Notes: generated by a model from the sequence alone, not told the origin. A stretch of 64,000 nucleotides of DNA from Microbacterium sp. MAH-37 (GCF_009758255.1 NZ_WSEN01000004.1:310001-374000); one strand, 5' to 3'; numbered from the stretch's first letter, positions 45,065-54,897 are shown. Translations and numbers: made by a program.

Positions 45065-45885
45065 GCAGGGTCCTCCGGTCGGAATTGAGAGGCCGGGGCC
45101 GGCACCCGGCCCCGGATGAAGACGAGCAGCACCAGGCCGGCGATGATCACGGCGAAGTTGCCGAGGTCGGCGATCGACGCGAGAGCTCCCTCGGCCGGAT
45201 GAGCAGCCTGTAGGAAGATGCTCGGATCAGTGCTTGCGTGCAGCAGCATCGGCACGATGATGGTCCCGGAAACCCGCAGGGCCAGGTACATGCACACGCC
45301 GAAGGCGAAGGTATAGACGAGCTGCAGCAGCGTTGCAAGCAGCGACTGTCCGTTCAGCAGGTTCGCCGAATGCAGGCCCGCGAAGATCGCGGAGGAGACG
45401 ACAGCGACGACGATCTCGCGGTACCCGCAGGTGCGCAGGAGCTTCACGACGATGCCACGGGTGAGCAGCTCCTCTGCGAAGCCGATGAACACTCCGGCCA
45501 GCAGCCAGGTCGCCACCAGCGCCGCGGAGACCTCGCTGTAGTCGATCGTCGCGAAGCGCAGGACGTTGAACAGCAGCACGACGGCAACAGCGATCCACAT
45601 CCATGCTCGGCCGTGCACCGGCTGCCGGCCGAAGAGCTCTCGCATCCAGCCGACCGAGAGTGCGAATCCGACCAGCAGCACACTGCCGACGGCGATGGGC
45701 AGCACGTAGTCGACCAGCACCGCCGCGGGGCCCTGCGGATTCTTGATCTCGCGTGCCAGGGGGATGAACGCCAGCGAGAGGACCTCGTACAGAACGAGAT
45801 AGACCACAGCGAGCAGCAGAGCCCGCCACCAGCCGCCGCGCTCCCAGAACGCCCGCCACTTCGACCGCGTCTGCCCGTCGGCCAC
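45061..45885 (-). CDS. CPBP-family intramembrane glutamic protease (first of a tandem pair)
   Basis: 274 residues, about eight membrane helices, with GFAEELLTRGIV (about 148-159), AIFAGLHSANLL and MLLHASTD as the three CPBP active-site motifs. GTG 45885 was chosen because AAGGAG lies 5 bases upstream; a longer open frame has no such signal. Only moderately similar to the partner, so this is an old duplication or a heteromeric pair rather than a recent copy. Two direct 12-bp repeats lie immediately ahead of the ribosome binding site. Confidence 0.85.
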   Translation of the reverse strand: MADGQTRSKWRAFWERGGWWRALLLAVVYLVLYEVLSLAFIPLAREIKNPQGPAAVLVDYVLPIAVGSVLLVGFALSVGWMRELFGRQPVHGRAWMWIAVAVVLLFNVLRFATIDYSEVSAALVATWLLAGVFIGFAEELLTRGIVVKLLRTCGYREIVVAVVSSAIFAGLHSANLLNGQSLLATLLQLVYTFAFGVCMYLALRVSGTIIVPMLLHASTDPSIFLQAAHPAEGALASIADLGNFAVIIAGLVLLVFIRGRVPAPASQFRPEDPA

Positions 45886-45896
45886 GTCTGCTCCTT

Positions 45897-45923
45897 CTCT
45901 GCGGTCACACGCTCTGCGGTCAC
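45897..45923. repeat. 12-bp tandem repeat just upstream of the CPBP operon
   Basis: CTCTGCGGTCAC occurs twice (45897-45908 and 45912-45923), giving a 15-base period. It directly abuts the ribosome binding site on the minus strand. Could be a regulator site or a slippage duplication in the leader. Confidence 0.5.
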
Positions 45924-46058
45924 GCGTCCGCGTGCGGATCAGATGGCTCTCACGGACTGAAGATAGCAGTGGGCCCTGTCTCGGCACCGCACACCAGGCT
46001 TCGCCGGAGCAGTCGCGCGTCTCGCGGCGTACCGTCGCTGCGAAGCTCCGGGCGCGCG

Positions 46059-48113
46059 TCAGCCCTTCGCGTCGTCGTCCGGCGGCCCGGCATCCCGGTG
46101 CGCGCGGCGACCGTTCGCTTGCGTGACGGGACGGCCGGCGCGCTCCTGGCCCGGGACCGGGCGGGAGCGGCGGCCGTAGATGAGCTCCGACGAGTCGAGC
46201 AGCCACGGCACCAGCGTGATCGTCACACCGTGGACGAGCATGAGCTGGTTCGCCATGCGGCGGGCGCGGCGGTTGTGCAGCACGCTCTCCCACCAGTGCC
46301 CGACGATGTACTGCGGCAGATACACGGTGACCACCGAAGGGCCGTGCTTGTCGCGGTACTTCTTGATGTACGCCTCGACCGGCTGCGCATAGGTGCGGTA
46401 CGGCGACTCGACGATGACAAGAGGCACAGGGATGCGGTGCTCGGCCCACTCGCGCTCCAGCCTCTCGCCGTCGTGCGGGTCGGTCGCGACATGCAGGGCC
46501 ACGGTCTTCTCGTGCCGTGCGGCGAGGGCGTAATCGACGGCCTTGATCACCGGCTTCTGCAGCCGGTTCACCAGCACGATCGCGACGTCACCCTCGGAGC
46601 CGAAGTGCGTGGTGTCATCGATCGCGATCTCATGTTCGACGTCGCGGTAGTACCGCTTCACGCCCACCATCAGCAGAGCCAGCAGCGGGATCGCGAGGAA
46701 CACCAGCCACGCGCCGTGCGTGAACTTGGTGATCGTCACGATCACCAGCACCGAGACGGTCATGACCGCACCGACGAGGTTCACGCCCATGCTCACGAAG
46801 ATGTCGCGCGGCACGTCCGTGCCTGCGTCGCGGTGCTCGCGGATCAGCCGCCGCCAGTGCTTGACCATGCCGATCTGCCCCAGCGAGAACGACACGAACA
46901 CGCCGATGATGTACAGCTGGATGAGGTTGGTCAGGTTCGCCTGGAACACCACCAGCACGCCCACCGCGGCGATGCCGAGCAGGATCATGCCGTTCGAGAA
47001 CACCAGGCGGTCACCGCGGGTGTTCAGCGCCTTCGGGGCGTAGCCCTCGCGCGCCAGCACCGAACCGAGCAGCGGGAAGCCGTTGAACGCGGTGTTCGCG
47101 GCGAGCAGCAGCACGCAGGCGGTCGCCGCCTGAATGATGAAGAACATGATGCTGCCAGGCCCGAACGTCGCAGCCGCGACCTGCGCCATCAGGCTCGGCT
47201 GCGGGTTCGAGCAGTCGAAGCCGACCAGATCGCAGGCGTTCTCGGCGTACTGCACACCCGAGATCAGGGCCAGCGCGGTGAGCCCTGCGAACAGGCAGGC
47301 GGCGATCGAGCCCATCATCGCGAGCGTCATCTGCGCGTTGCGGATCTTCGGGATGCGGAACGCCGGCACGCCGTTCGACACCGCCTCCACACCGGTCAGG
47401 GCCGAGCATCCGCTCGAGAACGCGCGCAGCAGGAGGAGCACCATCGCGGCCTGACCGAGGCTGTCGGCGTGCACCGTGTACGCCGCGCTCGCCGCGACCG
47501 GCGCATCGCCGAAGGCGGTGCGCGCCAAGCCCGCGACGATCATCACGAGTACCGACCCGATGAAGATGTACGTCGGGATGGCGAAGACGGCGGATGCCTC
47601 GCGCACGCCCCTCAGGTTCACGATGACGATCAGGATGACGAACCCGACCGCCAGCTCGACGCGTGCGGGGTTCAGTCCCGGCACCGCGGAGATGATGTTG
47701 TCGACGCCCGACGCGATCGACACGGACACGGTGAGCACGTAGTCGACGAGCAGCGCGGCCGCGACGATCACCGACGGGATCTCGCCGAGGTTCTTCTGCG
47801 TCACCTCGAAGTCGCCGCCGCCCGAGGGGTACGCCTTGATGATCTGCCGGTAGCTGAGCACCACCACGATCAGCAGCAGAACGACGGCCGCCGCGATCCA
47901 CGGGCTCAGCGTCAGGAACGCGGTTCCGCCGATCAGCATGATCATCAGCATCTCCTGCGGTCCGTAGGCCACGGAGCTCAGCGCATCGGATGCGAAGATC
48001 GGCAGCGCCATGCGCTTCGGCAGGAGCTGTTCGTTGGCCGCTTCGGAGGTGAGCGGTTCCCCCAGCAGCAGCCGCTTGGCGGTCTGCTCGACCGGGCGTT
48101 CTTCGTTTGCCAC
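46059..48113 (-). CDS. KimA-like high-affinity potassium importer (APC superfamily)
   Basis: 684 residues: twelve membrane helices to about 460, then a cytoplasmic domain of about 200 residues. Segments such as KRLLLGEPLTSEAANEQ, FASDALSSVAYGPQEML, VLSYRQIIKAYPSGGGDFEV, LLRAFSSGCSALTGVEAVSNGVPAF and RGDRLVFSNG follow Bacillus KimA (YdaO), a c-di-AMP-inhibited K+/H+ symporter, nearly position by position. Position near the kdp operon supports a K+ role. GTG 48113 is taken as start from that alignment; TAGTGT lies 8 bases upstream. The C-terminal Arg/Gly tail after about 650 is extra. Confidence 0.8.
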   Translation of the reverse strand: MANEERPVEQTAKRLLLGEPLTSEAANEQLLPKRMALPIFASDALSSVAYGPQEMLMIMLIGGTAFLTLSPWIAAAVVLLLIVVVLSYRQIIKAYPSGGGDFEVTQKNLGEIPSVIVAAALLVDYVLTVSVSIASGVDNIISAVPGLNPARVELAVGFVILIVIVNLRGVREASAVFAIPTYIFIGSVLVMIVAGLARTAFGDAPVAASAAYTVHADSLGQAAMVLLLLRAFSSGCSALTGVEAVSNGVPAFRIPKIRNAQMTLAMMGSIAACLFAGLTALALISGVQYAENACDLVGFDCSNPQPSLMAQVAAATFGPGSIMFFIIQAATACVLLLAANTAFNGFPLLGSVLAREGYAPKALNTRGDRLVFSNGMILLGIAAVGVLVVFQANLTNLIQLYIIGVFVSFSLGQIGMVKHWRRLIREHRDAGTDVPRDIFVSMGVNLVGAVMTVSVLVIVTITKFTHGAWLVFLAIPLLALLMVGVKRYYRDVEHEIAIDDTTHFGSEGDVAIVLVNRLQKPVIKAVDYALAARHEKTVALHVATDPHDGERLEREWAEHRIPVPLVIVESPYRTYAQPVEAYIKKYRDKHGPSVVTVYLPQYIVGHWWESVLHNRRARRMANQLMLVHGVTITLVPWLLDSSELIYGRRSRPVPGQERAGRPVTQANGRRAHRDAGPPDDDAKG

Positions 48114-48186
48114 GAACGGCGACACTACGCCTGCGCGGGGCGCCGTGCAATCCGGGATCCGGAACGCCGCGAAATAGACTCGAGGC

Positions 48187-49242
48187 ATGGGGGAACAGGT
48201 CATGCTCGGCGTGCTCGCGATAGCGATCGGCGTGGGCATCGGCTTCCTGCTGTTCGTGCCGTTCGTCGCGGTCAGCTACCGGCGCCGCGGGCGGCTCTCG
48301 GCCGGACGCCTGCTGCTCTGGCTCGCCGCACTGATCTACTTCTGGGCGATCTGGACGTACACACTGCTGCCGCTTCCGGACCCCGACACGATCCGGTGCG
48401 TGGGCGCGATCACCGACCCGATGTCGGTCGTGCGCGACATCCGGAAGGCGATCTCGGAGCCGGGTCGAACGATCACCAACCCCGCGATCCTGCAGCTGGT
48501 CTTCAACGTGCTGCTGTTCGTGCCGCTCGGGTTCTTCGTGCGGGTGATCGGCGGCCGCGGCATCCTGGTCGCGTTGCTCATCGGATTCGGACTGTCGCTG
48601 TTCATCGAGACCACGCAACTGACCGGCGTGTGGGGTCTGTACCCGTGCGCCTACCGGTTCTTCGACGTCGGCGATCTGATGACCAACACCACCGGCGCGG
48701 TGCTCGGCTCGGCGGCGGGACTGATCGTGCCGCGCGCGTACCGTGGGATGACTCCGGCGCCGGATGCCGGGATGCCGCGGCCGGTCACCCGCGGGCGTCG
48801 CGCCCTCGCGATGCTGTGCGACGGGCTCGGGTTCTGGTTCGTCGCCGTCGGGGTCTCGATCGCCGCGCAGCTGTTCATCGGGTACGTGCTGCACGATCGG
48901 CAGACGATGACGGAGGGAGTGGCGGCGGGCTTCGTCGGCACTGTCACCGCGGCGGTGCTGTGGCTCGTCATCATCCTGGCGACGGGGCGATCGGTCGGCG
49001 ATCTCGCTGTGCAGCTGCGCTACTCCGGCAGCCCGCTGCCGCAGCCGCTGGCCCGGCTGCTGCGCTGGCTCGGCGGCGTCGCGGGACTGGCGGCGATCGG
49101 TCTGCCCGGCAGCCTGTTCGGCGCGCTCTCCTGGCTGCTCACCCTGGCCGCGTGCGTGATGCTGTTCTTCACCCGGAACGGCCGCGGCCTGCCCGGTGTC
49201 CTCTCCGGCCAGCAGCTGCGCGACGCTCGCGAGCCGCGCTGA
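48187..49242 (+). CDS. VanZ-RDD fusion membrane protein
   Basis: 351 residues. The N-terminal half is VanZ-like: AALIYFWAIWTYTLLPLP near 40-60, NVLLFVPLGFFVRVIGG, SLFIETTQL and FDVGDLMTNTTGAVLG. The C-terminal half (about 200-345) is an RDD domain (RRALAMLCDGLGFWF, GRSVGDLAVQLRY). VanZ gives low-level teicoplanin resistance in enterococci; RDD proteins are linked to ion exchange. The combined role is unknown. ATG 48187 follows TAGACT by exactly 6 bases (leaderless pattern). Divergent from the KimA-like gene. Confidence 0.8.
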   Translation: MGEQVMLGVLAIAIGVGIGFLLFVPFVAVSYRRRGRLSAGRLLLWLAALIYFWAIWTYTLLPLPDPDTIRCVGAITDPMSVVRDIRKAISEPGRTITNPAILQLVFNVLLFVPLGFFVRVIGGRGILVALLIGFGLSLFIETTQLTGVWGLYPCAYRFFDVGDLMTNTTGAVLGSAAGLIVPRAYRGMTPAPDAGMPRPVTRGRRALAMLCDGLGFWFVAVGVSIAAQLFIGYVLHDRQTMTEGVAAGFVGTVTAAVLWLVIILATGRSVGDLAVQLRYSGSPLPQPLARLLRWLGGVAGLAAIGLPGSLFGALSWLLTLAACVMLFFTRNGRGLPGVLSGQQLRDAREPR

Positions 49243-49254
49243 CCCGCCTCGGCG

Positions 49255-50151
49255 TCAGGAGGCCTCGGCGCGGCCGGTCCGCCAGTAGCCCATGAACGCG
49301 ACCGAGCGGCGGTCGATGCCGAGGTCACGGACGAGGTGACGGCGCAGCGACGTGATCGTGCCGGCTTCGCCGGCGAGCCACGCGTACTCGGTTCCGGATG
49401 CCGCCTCGGGGACCTCCCAGAGGATGTCCTCTGTCTCCTCGAGCTCGAGTCCGTCGTCGGTCGTGATGGCGGAACGCCGCGCGCCCCAGGCGTGCACGGC
49501 GGCCGTGAGACGCTCGCCGTGCGGTGCGCCGTCGCGCCCGATCCAGGTCACGCGCACCTCCTCCGGAGCATCCACTTCCAGCGCGTCCGCCGTGGTAGGC
49601 ACCTCCACGAAGACCTCGCCGCGCAGGTGCGCGGGCAGCGACTGCACGATCGAGCAGATCGCCGGTGCGGCGGTCTCGTCGCCGGCGATGAGCACGGTGC
49701 CGGCATCGCCGGGCTTCCACTCCAGCCCGCCGCGTTCCGCGGCGCGGGCGTCCGGGCCGACGACCTGCACGACGCTGCCGGGCTGTGCGGCGCTCGCCCA
49801 GGCGGATGCCGGACCCTCCGTGCCGTGCAGCACGAAGTCCACGTCGATCTCGCGCGCCTCGGGGCGGGCTGCGCGCACGGTGTACGTGCGGATCGGATTG
49901 CGCTTCTCATCGGGGAGCTGGCGCCACCGCTTGTACCAGGCCGAGCTGAAGTCCTGTTCGTCGAACTGGCCGACGTCGGTGATCGAGCCGTCGGCGAGCG
50001 GAAGGATCAGCTTGATGCGCTGGTCGAGTCCGTCGGTCGCGAAGTGCACCAGGTCGTCTCCCGCGAGCGTGATGCGCGTGAAGTTCGGCGAGAGTGCGGT
50101 GACGCGGGCGACTGTCGTGGAAAAAGTCCGGTAGGCGGGGTGGCTCACCAT
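49255..50151 (-). CDS. Siderophore-interacting protein (ViuB/FpvIUT-like flavin reductase)
   Basis: 298 residues: FAD-binding barrel (RVTALSPNFTRITLAGDDL, then RTYTVRAARPEAREIDVDFVLHG with the R-x-Y-(S/T) flavin motif) and a C-terminal SIP NAD(P)H-binding domain with VLIAGDETAAPAI and WLAGEAGTITSLRRHLV. Releases iron by reducing ferric siderophore in the cytoplasm. ATG 50151 or GTG 50148; the latter lies 6 bases after TATAGT, so the leaderless start may be the GTG. Shares the IdeR-type box with the divergent uptake operon. Confidence 0.9.
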   Translation of the reverse strand: MVSHPAYRTFSTTVARVTALSPNFTRITLAGDDLVHFATDGLDQRIKLILPLADGSITDVGQFDEQDFSSAWYKRWRQLPDEKRNPIRTYTVRAARPEAREIDVDFVLHGTEGPASAWASAAQPGSVVQVVGPDARAAERGGLEWKPGDAGTVLIAGDETAAPAICSIVQSLPAHLRGEVFVEVPTTADALEVDAPEEVRVTWIGRDGAPHGERLTAAVHAWGARRSAITTDDGLELEETEDILWEVPEAASGTEYAWLAGEAGTITSLRRHLVRDLGIDRRSVAFMGYWRTGRAEAS

Positions 50152-50157
50152 TCCACT

Positions 50158-50176
50158 ATAGGTTAGGCTTCCCTAA
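50158..50176. promoter_or_regulatory. IdeR/DtxR iron box between the siderophore genes
   Basis: ATAGGTTAGGCTTCCCTAA matches the 19-bp DtxR/IdeR consensus at 16 of 19 positions. It overlaps the TATAGT -10-like hexamer of the siderophore-interacting protein gene and lies directly before the fepC start, so both directions should be repressed by iron. Confidence 0.85.
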
Positions 50177-50177
50177 C

Positions 50178-51062
<885 letters not shown>

Positions 51063-51076
51063 CCACCCGCTTCGGA

Positions 51077-51101
51077 GAGGCCCCGACGAACGAGGGGCCT
51101 C
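51077..51101 (+). terminator. Hairpin between the ATPase and binding-protein genes
   Basis: GAGGCCCC / GGGGCCTC arms and a 9-base loop. Probably a partial terminator or RNA-stability element that sets unequal expression of ATPase and binding protein. Confidence 0.5.
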
Positions 51102-51151
51102 GCCGCACCATGCCCGACCACGACTTGCCCGTCCATGCAAAGGAAACCCGA

Positions 51152-52180
51152 ATGAACAAGCCCCTCGCCGCAGCCGCCGTCCTCGGAGCCCTGACGCTGG
51201 CCCTCGCCGGCTGCGGCACCACCTCCGTGGAGGAGCCCTCCTCATCGAAGGCGCCCGCCGCCGCGAGCGACGAGTGCAAGGACGTCACGACCTCCACCGG
51301 ACCGGTGGAGCTGACCGACGCGTTCGGCCGCACCGTCAAGCTCGACAAGCCCGCCGAGCGCGTCGCCGTGCTCGAGTGGCAGCAGGTCGAGGACGCGCTC
51401 ACCCTCTGCGTCACTCCGGTCGCCGTGGCCGACGCCAGTGGCTACCGCACCTGGGACACCGCCGAGGAGCTGCCCGCAGACGTCAAGGACGTCGGCACCC
51501 GCCAGGAGCCGAACCTCGACGCGATCTTCGCCACCAAGCCCGACCTCGTCATCGTCGAGGCGTACACCCGCGACGACGCGATCATCGGCCAGCTGGAGAA
51601 GTACGGCGTGCCGGTGCTCGCCACTCTCGGCGCCGACGCCAAGGACCCGATCAAGCAGATGCTGGCGACCTTCGACCTGATCGCCCAGGCCACCGGCCGC
51701 GAGGACCGTGCCGACGAGGTCACCGCCGAGTTCGAGAAGCACCTCGCGGATGCCACGGAAGAGGTCGCCGCCGCGAAGCCCGCCAGCACCGACTTCGTCT
51801 ACATCGACGGCTGGGTCGACGGCGGCAACGTCTCGCTGCGCCCGTTCGGCCAGGGGTCGCTCATCGGCGAGCTCGGCGAGGCCGTCGGCTTCACCAACGC
51901 CTGGACCGGTGAGGTCGACCCGGCGTACGGCCTCGGCCAGACCGACATCGAGGGCATGACCACGATCGGCGACGCGAACCTGTTCTACACCGGCACTGCG
52001 GACCCCGACTCGGAGAGCTTCATCGACGCCGCGAAGAAGAACCCGGCGTGGGCGTCGATCCCCGCCGTGAAGGACGACCGGACCTTCGCGTTCCCGGCCG
52101 GGATCTGGACCTTCGGCGGCCCGCGATCGGCGGAGCAGATCGTGGACGGCTTCGTCGAGGCTGCCAAGTCGGTCGGCTGA
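51152..52180 (+). CDS. Iron-siderophore ABC transporter lipoprotein (FepB-like)
   Basis: 342 residues. Lipobox LALAGCG with lipidated Cys near 20, Ser/Ala linker, then a class III binding-protein fold: VELTDAFGRTVKLDKPAERVAVLEWQQVEDALTLC, EPNLDAIFATKPDLVIVEAY and a long backbone helix. Captures ferric siderophore outside the membrane. ATG 51152 follows AAAGGAAA. Part of the IdeR-boxed operon. Confidence 0.9.
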   Translation: MNKPLAAAAVLGALTLALAGCGTTSVEEPSSSKAPAAASDECKDVTTSTGPVELTDAFGRTVKLDKPAERVAVLEWQQVEDALTLCVTPVAVADASGYRTWDTAEELPADVKDVGTRQEPNLDAIFATKPDLVIVEAYTRDDAIIGQLEKYGVPVLATLGADAKDPIKQMLATFDLIAQATGREDRADEVTAEFEKHLADATEEVAAAKPASTDFVYIDGWVDGGNVSLRPFGQGSLIGELGEAVGFTNAWTGEVDPAYGLGQTDIEGMTTIGDANLFYTGTADPDSESFIDAAKKNPAWASIPAVKDDRTFAFPAGIWTFGGPRSAEQIVDGFVEAAKSVG

Positions 52181-52224
52181 GTCCGTCGTCTTCGGGTCTG
52201 CGTGGGACGGGTCGGGTGCGCTAC

Positions 52225-52319
52225 GCGATGAACACATCCGGGGAGACATGCCCCCGCCCTCCGCTGGCGCTCCGGGCTCCCGCCAGACCCGATGCCAGCT
52301 CCCCGGATGTGTCCATCGC
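52225..52319. repeat. Palindromic element D between fepB-like and permease genes
   Basis: 21-base arms with one mismatch (left arm 52225-52245, right arm 52299-52319, core ACACATCCGGGGAG), enclosing a 53-base loop that itself contains CTGGCG...CGCCAG. Not related to families A or B by eye. Confidence 0.8.
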
Positions 52320-52343
52320 TCCGCTCGGAAGGTTGTTCAGTAG

Positions 52344-54401
52344 GTGAACGCGGTTAGTAAGGTGCAGGATGCCGCGGGCATCCCATCGAGGGATACCCGC
52401 GGCACTACCGCCGGGAAACTGAGTGCTCTTGCGGTACTGGTCCTTCTCGTGGTGGTGCTCGTGGGTGTTGCGGCGTGGCACCTGACGCAGGGGACCAGCG
52501 GCGCGGTGTGGCCGGAGGCTGACGTGCTGTGGGGTTCGCGCGTCCCGCGGCTCGCCGCCGGCGTCGCAGTCGGGTTCGCGCTCGGCGTGGCCGGCCTGAT
52601 CATGCAGTCGCTGTCGCGCAACGCACTCGCGTCGCCCGACACACTCGGCGTCACAGGAGGGGCGTACTTCGCCGTGACTGCAGTGGCCGCGTTCGGCATC
52701 TCGGTGCCGTTCTGGGCCTCGGGGGCGGTGGCGTTCGCCGGGGGGCTCGTCGCCGCCGCCCTCGTCCTCGGTCTCGCCGGGGGAGCGGGCACCTCGACCA
52801 CGCGACTGGTGCTCGCGGGCTCCGCGCTGGCCATGGCGTTCCAGGCCGGCACCGCCACCATGCTCATCCTGTTCGAGGAGCAGACCAAGGGTCTGCTCGC
52901 TTGGGGCAGCGGCAGCCTGTCGCAGCTCGGACTCGAGTCCTTCCTGCGCGCCGCACCCATCGTCGTCATCGCGACGGTGCTCGCGCTCGTGATGTCGCGC
53001 CGCTTCGACGTGCTGGCGCTCGGCGACGACACAGCCTCGTCGCTGGGTGTGCCGATCCGCTCCACCCGGGCATCCGGCATCCTCATCGCCGTCGTGCTCA
53101 CCGCGACCTCCGTCACCCTCGCCGGTCCCATCGGCTTCATCGGACTGTGCGCGCCGGTGCTCGCCCGCCTGCTCTCGCGCCTGGTTCCCGCCCTCGGGAA
53201 GCACGTGCTGCTGCTGCCCACGTCGGGTCTCATCGGCGCGATCGTTGTGATCGGCTCCGACGCCGTGCTGCGCCTGCTGATCGGCGCCGAGGGCGCGATC
53301 GCCGTGCCGACCGGCGTTGCGACCACCGTGCTCGGCGCGATCGTGCTCATCGTCATGGCCCGCCGCCTGCGCGACTCCGGCCCGACGCGCCAGCCGCCCA
53401 GCATCCGGTTCCGTACCCGGGGCGCCGTGCGCTACCGGATCACGCTGCTCGTCGGCATCGTCGTGCTCGTCGTCGTCATCATCGGCGGCCTGCTGCTCGG
53501 CAGCACGCAGCTGCTCACCGGCGACATCCTGCTCTGGCTGCAGGGGATCGCGCCGCCGCAGATCGGCTTCGCTCTCGACGAGCGCGCGCCGCGCGTCATC
53601 GCCGCCGTGCTCGCCGGCGCTGCGCTCGCCGTGGCCGGCGGCATCACGCAGGCCGTCAGCCGCAACCCGCTCGCCGAGCCCGGCCTGCTCGGCATCACCG
53701 GCGGCGCAGGGCTGGGAGCGGTGCTGGTGATCACCAGCGCCACGGCCTCAACGTTCGGGATGCTGGCGGCCGCCGTCACCGGCGCCCTGCTGGCCTTCGC
53801 ACTGGTGTATCTGCTGGCCTGGAGGGGCGGGCTGGGCGCGGACCGGTTCATCCTGATCGGCATCGGCGTCTGGTACGGCACGACCGCGCTGACCACGTTC
53901 GTGCTGCTGCGCAGCAATCCGTGGGACACCCCGAAGGTCTACACCTGGCTCTCCGGCACCACCTACGGGCGCATCTGGGAGCAGGTCATCCCGCTCGCGA
54001 TCGTGCTCGTGATCGCGCTGCCGTTCGCGATGATGCGGCACCGTGAGCTCGATGTGCTCGCCCTCGACGAGGACACCCCTCGGCTGGTCGGCGTCCGCCT
54101 CGAACCGGTGCGCCTCGCCCTGCTGATCACCGCCGCCGTGCTCGCCGCGCTGAGCGTCGTCGCCGTCGGCGTGATCGGATTCGTCGGCCTCGTCGCGCCG
54201 CATGCCGCACGAGCGCTGGTCGGCGCGCGCAACGCCCGCGTCATCCCGGTCGCGGCCGTGCTCGGCGCGGTGCTCGTCGGCGTCGCAGATGCGATCGGCC
54301 GTACCGTACTCGCTCCTGCGCAGCTGCCCGCCGGGCTGGTCGTCGCCCTCATCGGCGCCCCGTACTTCGTCTGGCTTCTCTGGCGCTCGCGCGACGCGTA
54401 G
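52344..54401 (+). CDS. Fused FecCD-type siderophore permease (FhuB-like)
   Basis: 685 residues containing two FecCD permease units in one chain (about 20-340 and 365-680), so both transmembrane subunits of the ABC importer are fused as in E. coli FhuB. Each half has the RxPR entry (SRVPRLAAGVAVG; DERAPRVIAAVLAG), an N(A/P)LA motif (SRNALASPDTLG; SRNPLAEPGLLG) and the GxIGFxGL loop (GPIGFIGLCAPVLAR; GVIGFVGLVAPHAAR). The start is uncertain: GTG 52344 is used, GTG 52362 is possible. Confidence 0.9.
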   Translation: MNAVSKVQDAAGIPSRDTRGTTAGKLSALAVLVLLVVVLVGVAAWHLTQGTSGAVWPEADVLWGSRVPRLAAGVAVGFALGVAGLIMQSLSRNALASPDTLGVTGGAYFAVTAVAAFGISVPFWASGAVAFAGGLVAAALVLGLAGGAGTSTTRLVLAGSALAMAFQAGTATMLILFEEQTKGLLAWGSGSLSQLGLESFLRAAPIVVIATVLALVMSRRFDVLALGDDTASSLGVPIRSTRASGILIAVVLTATSVTLAGPIGFIGLCAPVLARLLSRLVPALGKHVLLLPTSGLIGAIVVIGSDAVLRLLIGAEGAIAVPTGVATTVLGAIVLIVMARRLRDSGPTRQPPSIRFRTRGAVRYRITLLVGIVVLVVVIIGGLLLGSTQLLTGDILLWLQGIAPPQIGFALDERAPRVIAAVLAGAALAVAGGITQAVSRNPLAEPGLLGITGGAGLGAVLVITSATASTFGMLAAAVTGALLAFALVYLLAWRGGLGADRFILIGIGVWYGTTALTTFVLLRSNPWDTPKVYTWLSGTTYGRIWEQVIPLAIVLVIALPFAMMRHRELDVLALDEDTPRLVGVRLEPVRLALLITAAVLAALSVVAVGVIGFVGLVAPHAARALVGARNARVIPVAAVLGAVLVGVADAIGRTVLAPAQLPAGLVVALIGAPYFVWLLWRSRDA

Positions 54402-54471
54402 CGGCATCCGACTCGGCCGCATCCGTCATCGATGCGGGTCGAATGCCGACAGAGCGGACATCCATCCGCCT

Positions 54472-54508
54472 TGATTTGGACGATCGTCCTGGACTATCGT
54501 CCAAATCA
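54472..54508. promoter_or_regulatory. Double TetR operator over a leaderless promoter
   Basis: 13-bp perfect outer arms (TGATTTGGACGAT / ATCGTCCAAATCA) 11 bases apart. Inside lie two 12-bp near-palindromes separated by one base: GGACGATCGTCC (54478-54489, perfect) and GGACTATCGTCC (54491-54502). The TATCGT hexamer at 54495-54500 and the start codon at 54508 are covered, so binding should block transcription. Confidence 0.75.
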
Positions 54509-54897
54509 TGAATCAATCTCTTCTGGGAACGTTGACCGCCGCGCTGCTGGTCTGGGAGGCGCTTCTCCTGATCCCGATGATCCCCGGGAAGCTGATCGAC
54601 ACGCGAGACTTCTCGCCGCTGCCTCGATGGCAGTTCAACACCTTCAACGTGTTTCTGACCACGCTGGGGCTCGCCAGCTTCGTCGTTGCGGGCTTTGCGA
54701 TGGCGGACCAGCACTGGGCCTTCGTGGCGGCGTTGGTGCTCAGCCTGGGCTATGTCGCGGTCTTCGCAGCTGATCTGTTCGAGGTCTTCCCCGTCGTGCC
54801 CGACCGTCTTCCGGTGCAGCTGCTCATCCTCGAGGCCATTGCGCTGGCATCGGCCGGAGTCGGTGTCGTCATCGCGATCCAGGGGATGCGGATGTGA
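54508..54897 (+). CDS. Four-helix membrane protein co-expressed with a TetR regulator
   Basis: 129 residues with four membrane helices (about 5-25, 48-66, 70-90, 104-125). A conserved-looking external loop RDFSPLPRWQFNTFN lies after the first helix. No catalytic motif; no family recognised. ATG 54508 is 7 bases after TATCGT and overlaps the TetR operator, so it is probably leaderless and repressed by the partner regulator, whose GTG overlaps its stop by 4 bases. Likely induced by a compound sensed by that regulator. Confidence 0.75.
   Translation: MNQSLLGTLTAALLVWEALLLIPMIPGKLIDTRDFSPLPRWQFNTFNVFLTTLGLASFVVAGFAMADQHWAFVAALVLSLGYVAVFAADLFEVFPVVPDRLPVQLLILEAIALASAGVGVVIAIQGMRM

Noticed and set aside
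45969..49295. Very long plus-strand ORF (1108 codons) opposite the KimA-like gene
   Set aside because: It is a shadow of the membrane transporter in a high-GC genome: composition is Arg/His/Gln/Asp-rich with no domain, it spans the intergenic promoter region and continues out of frame over the VanZ-RDD gene.
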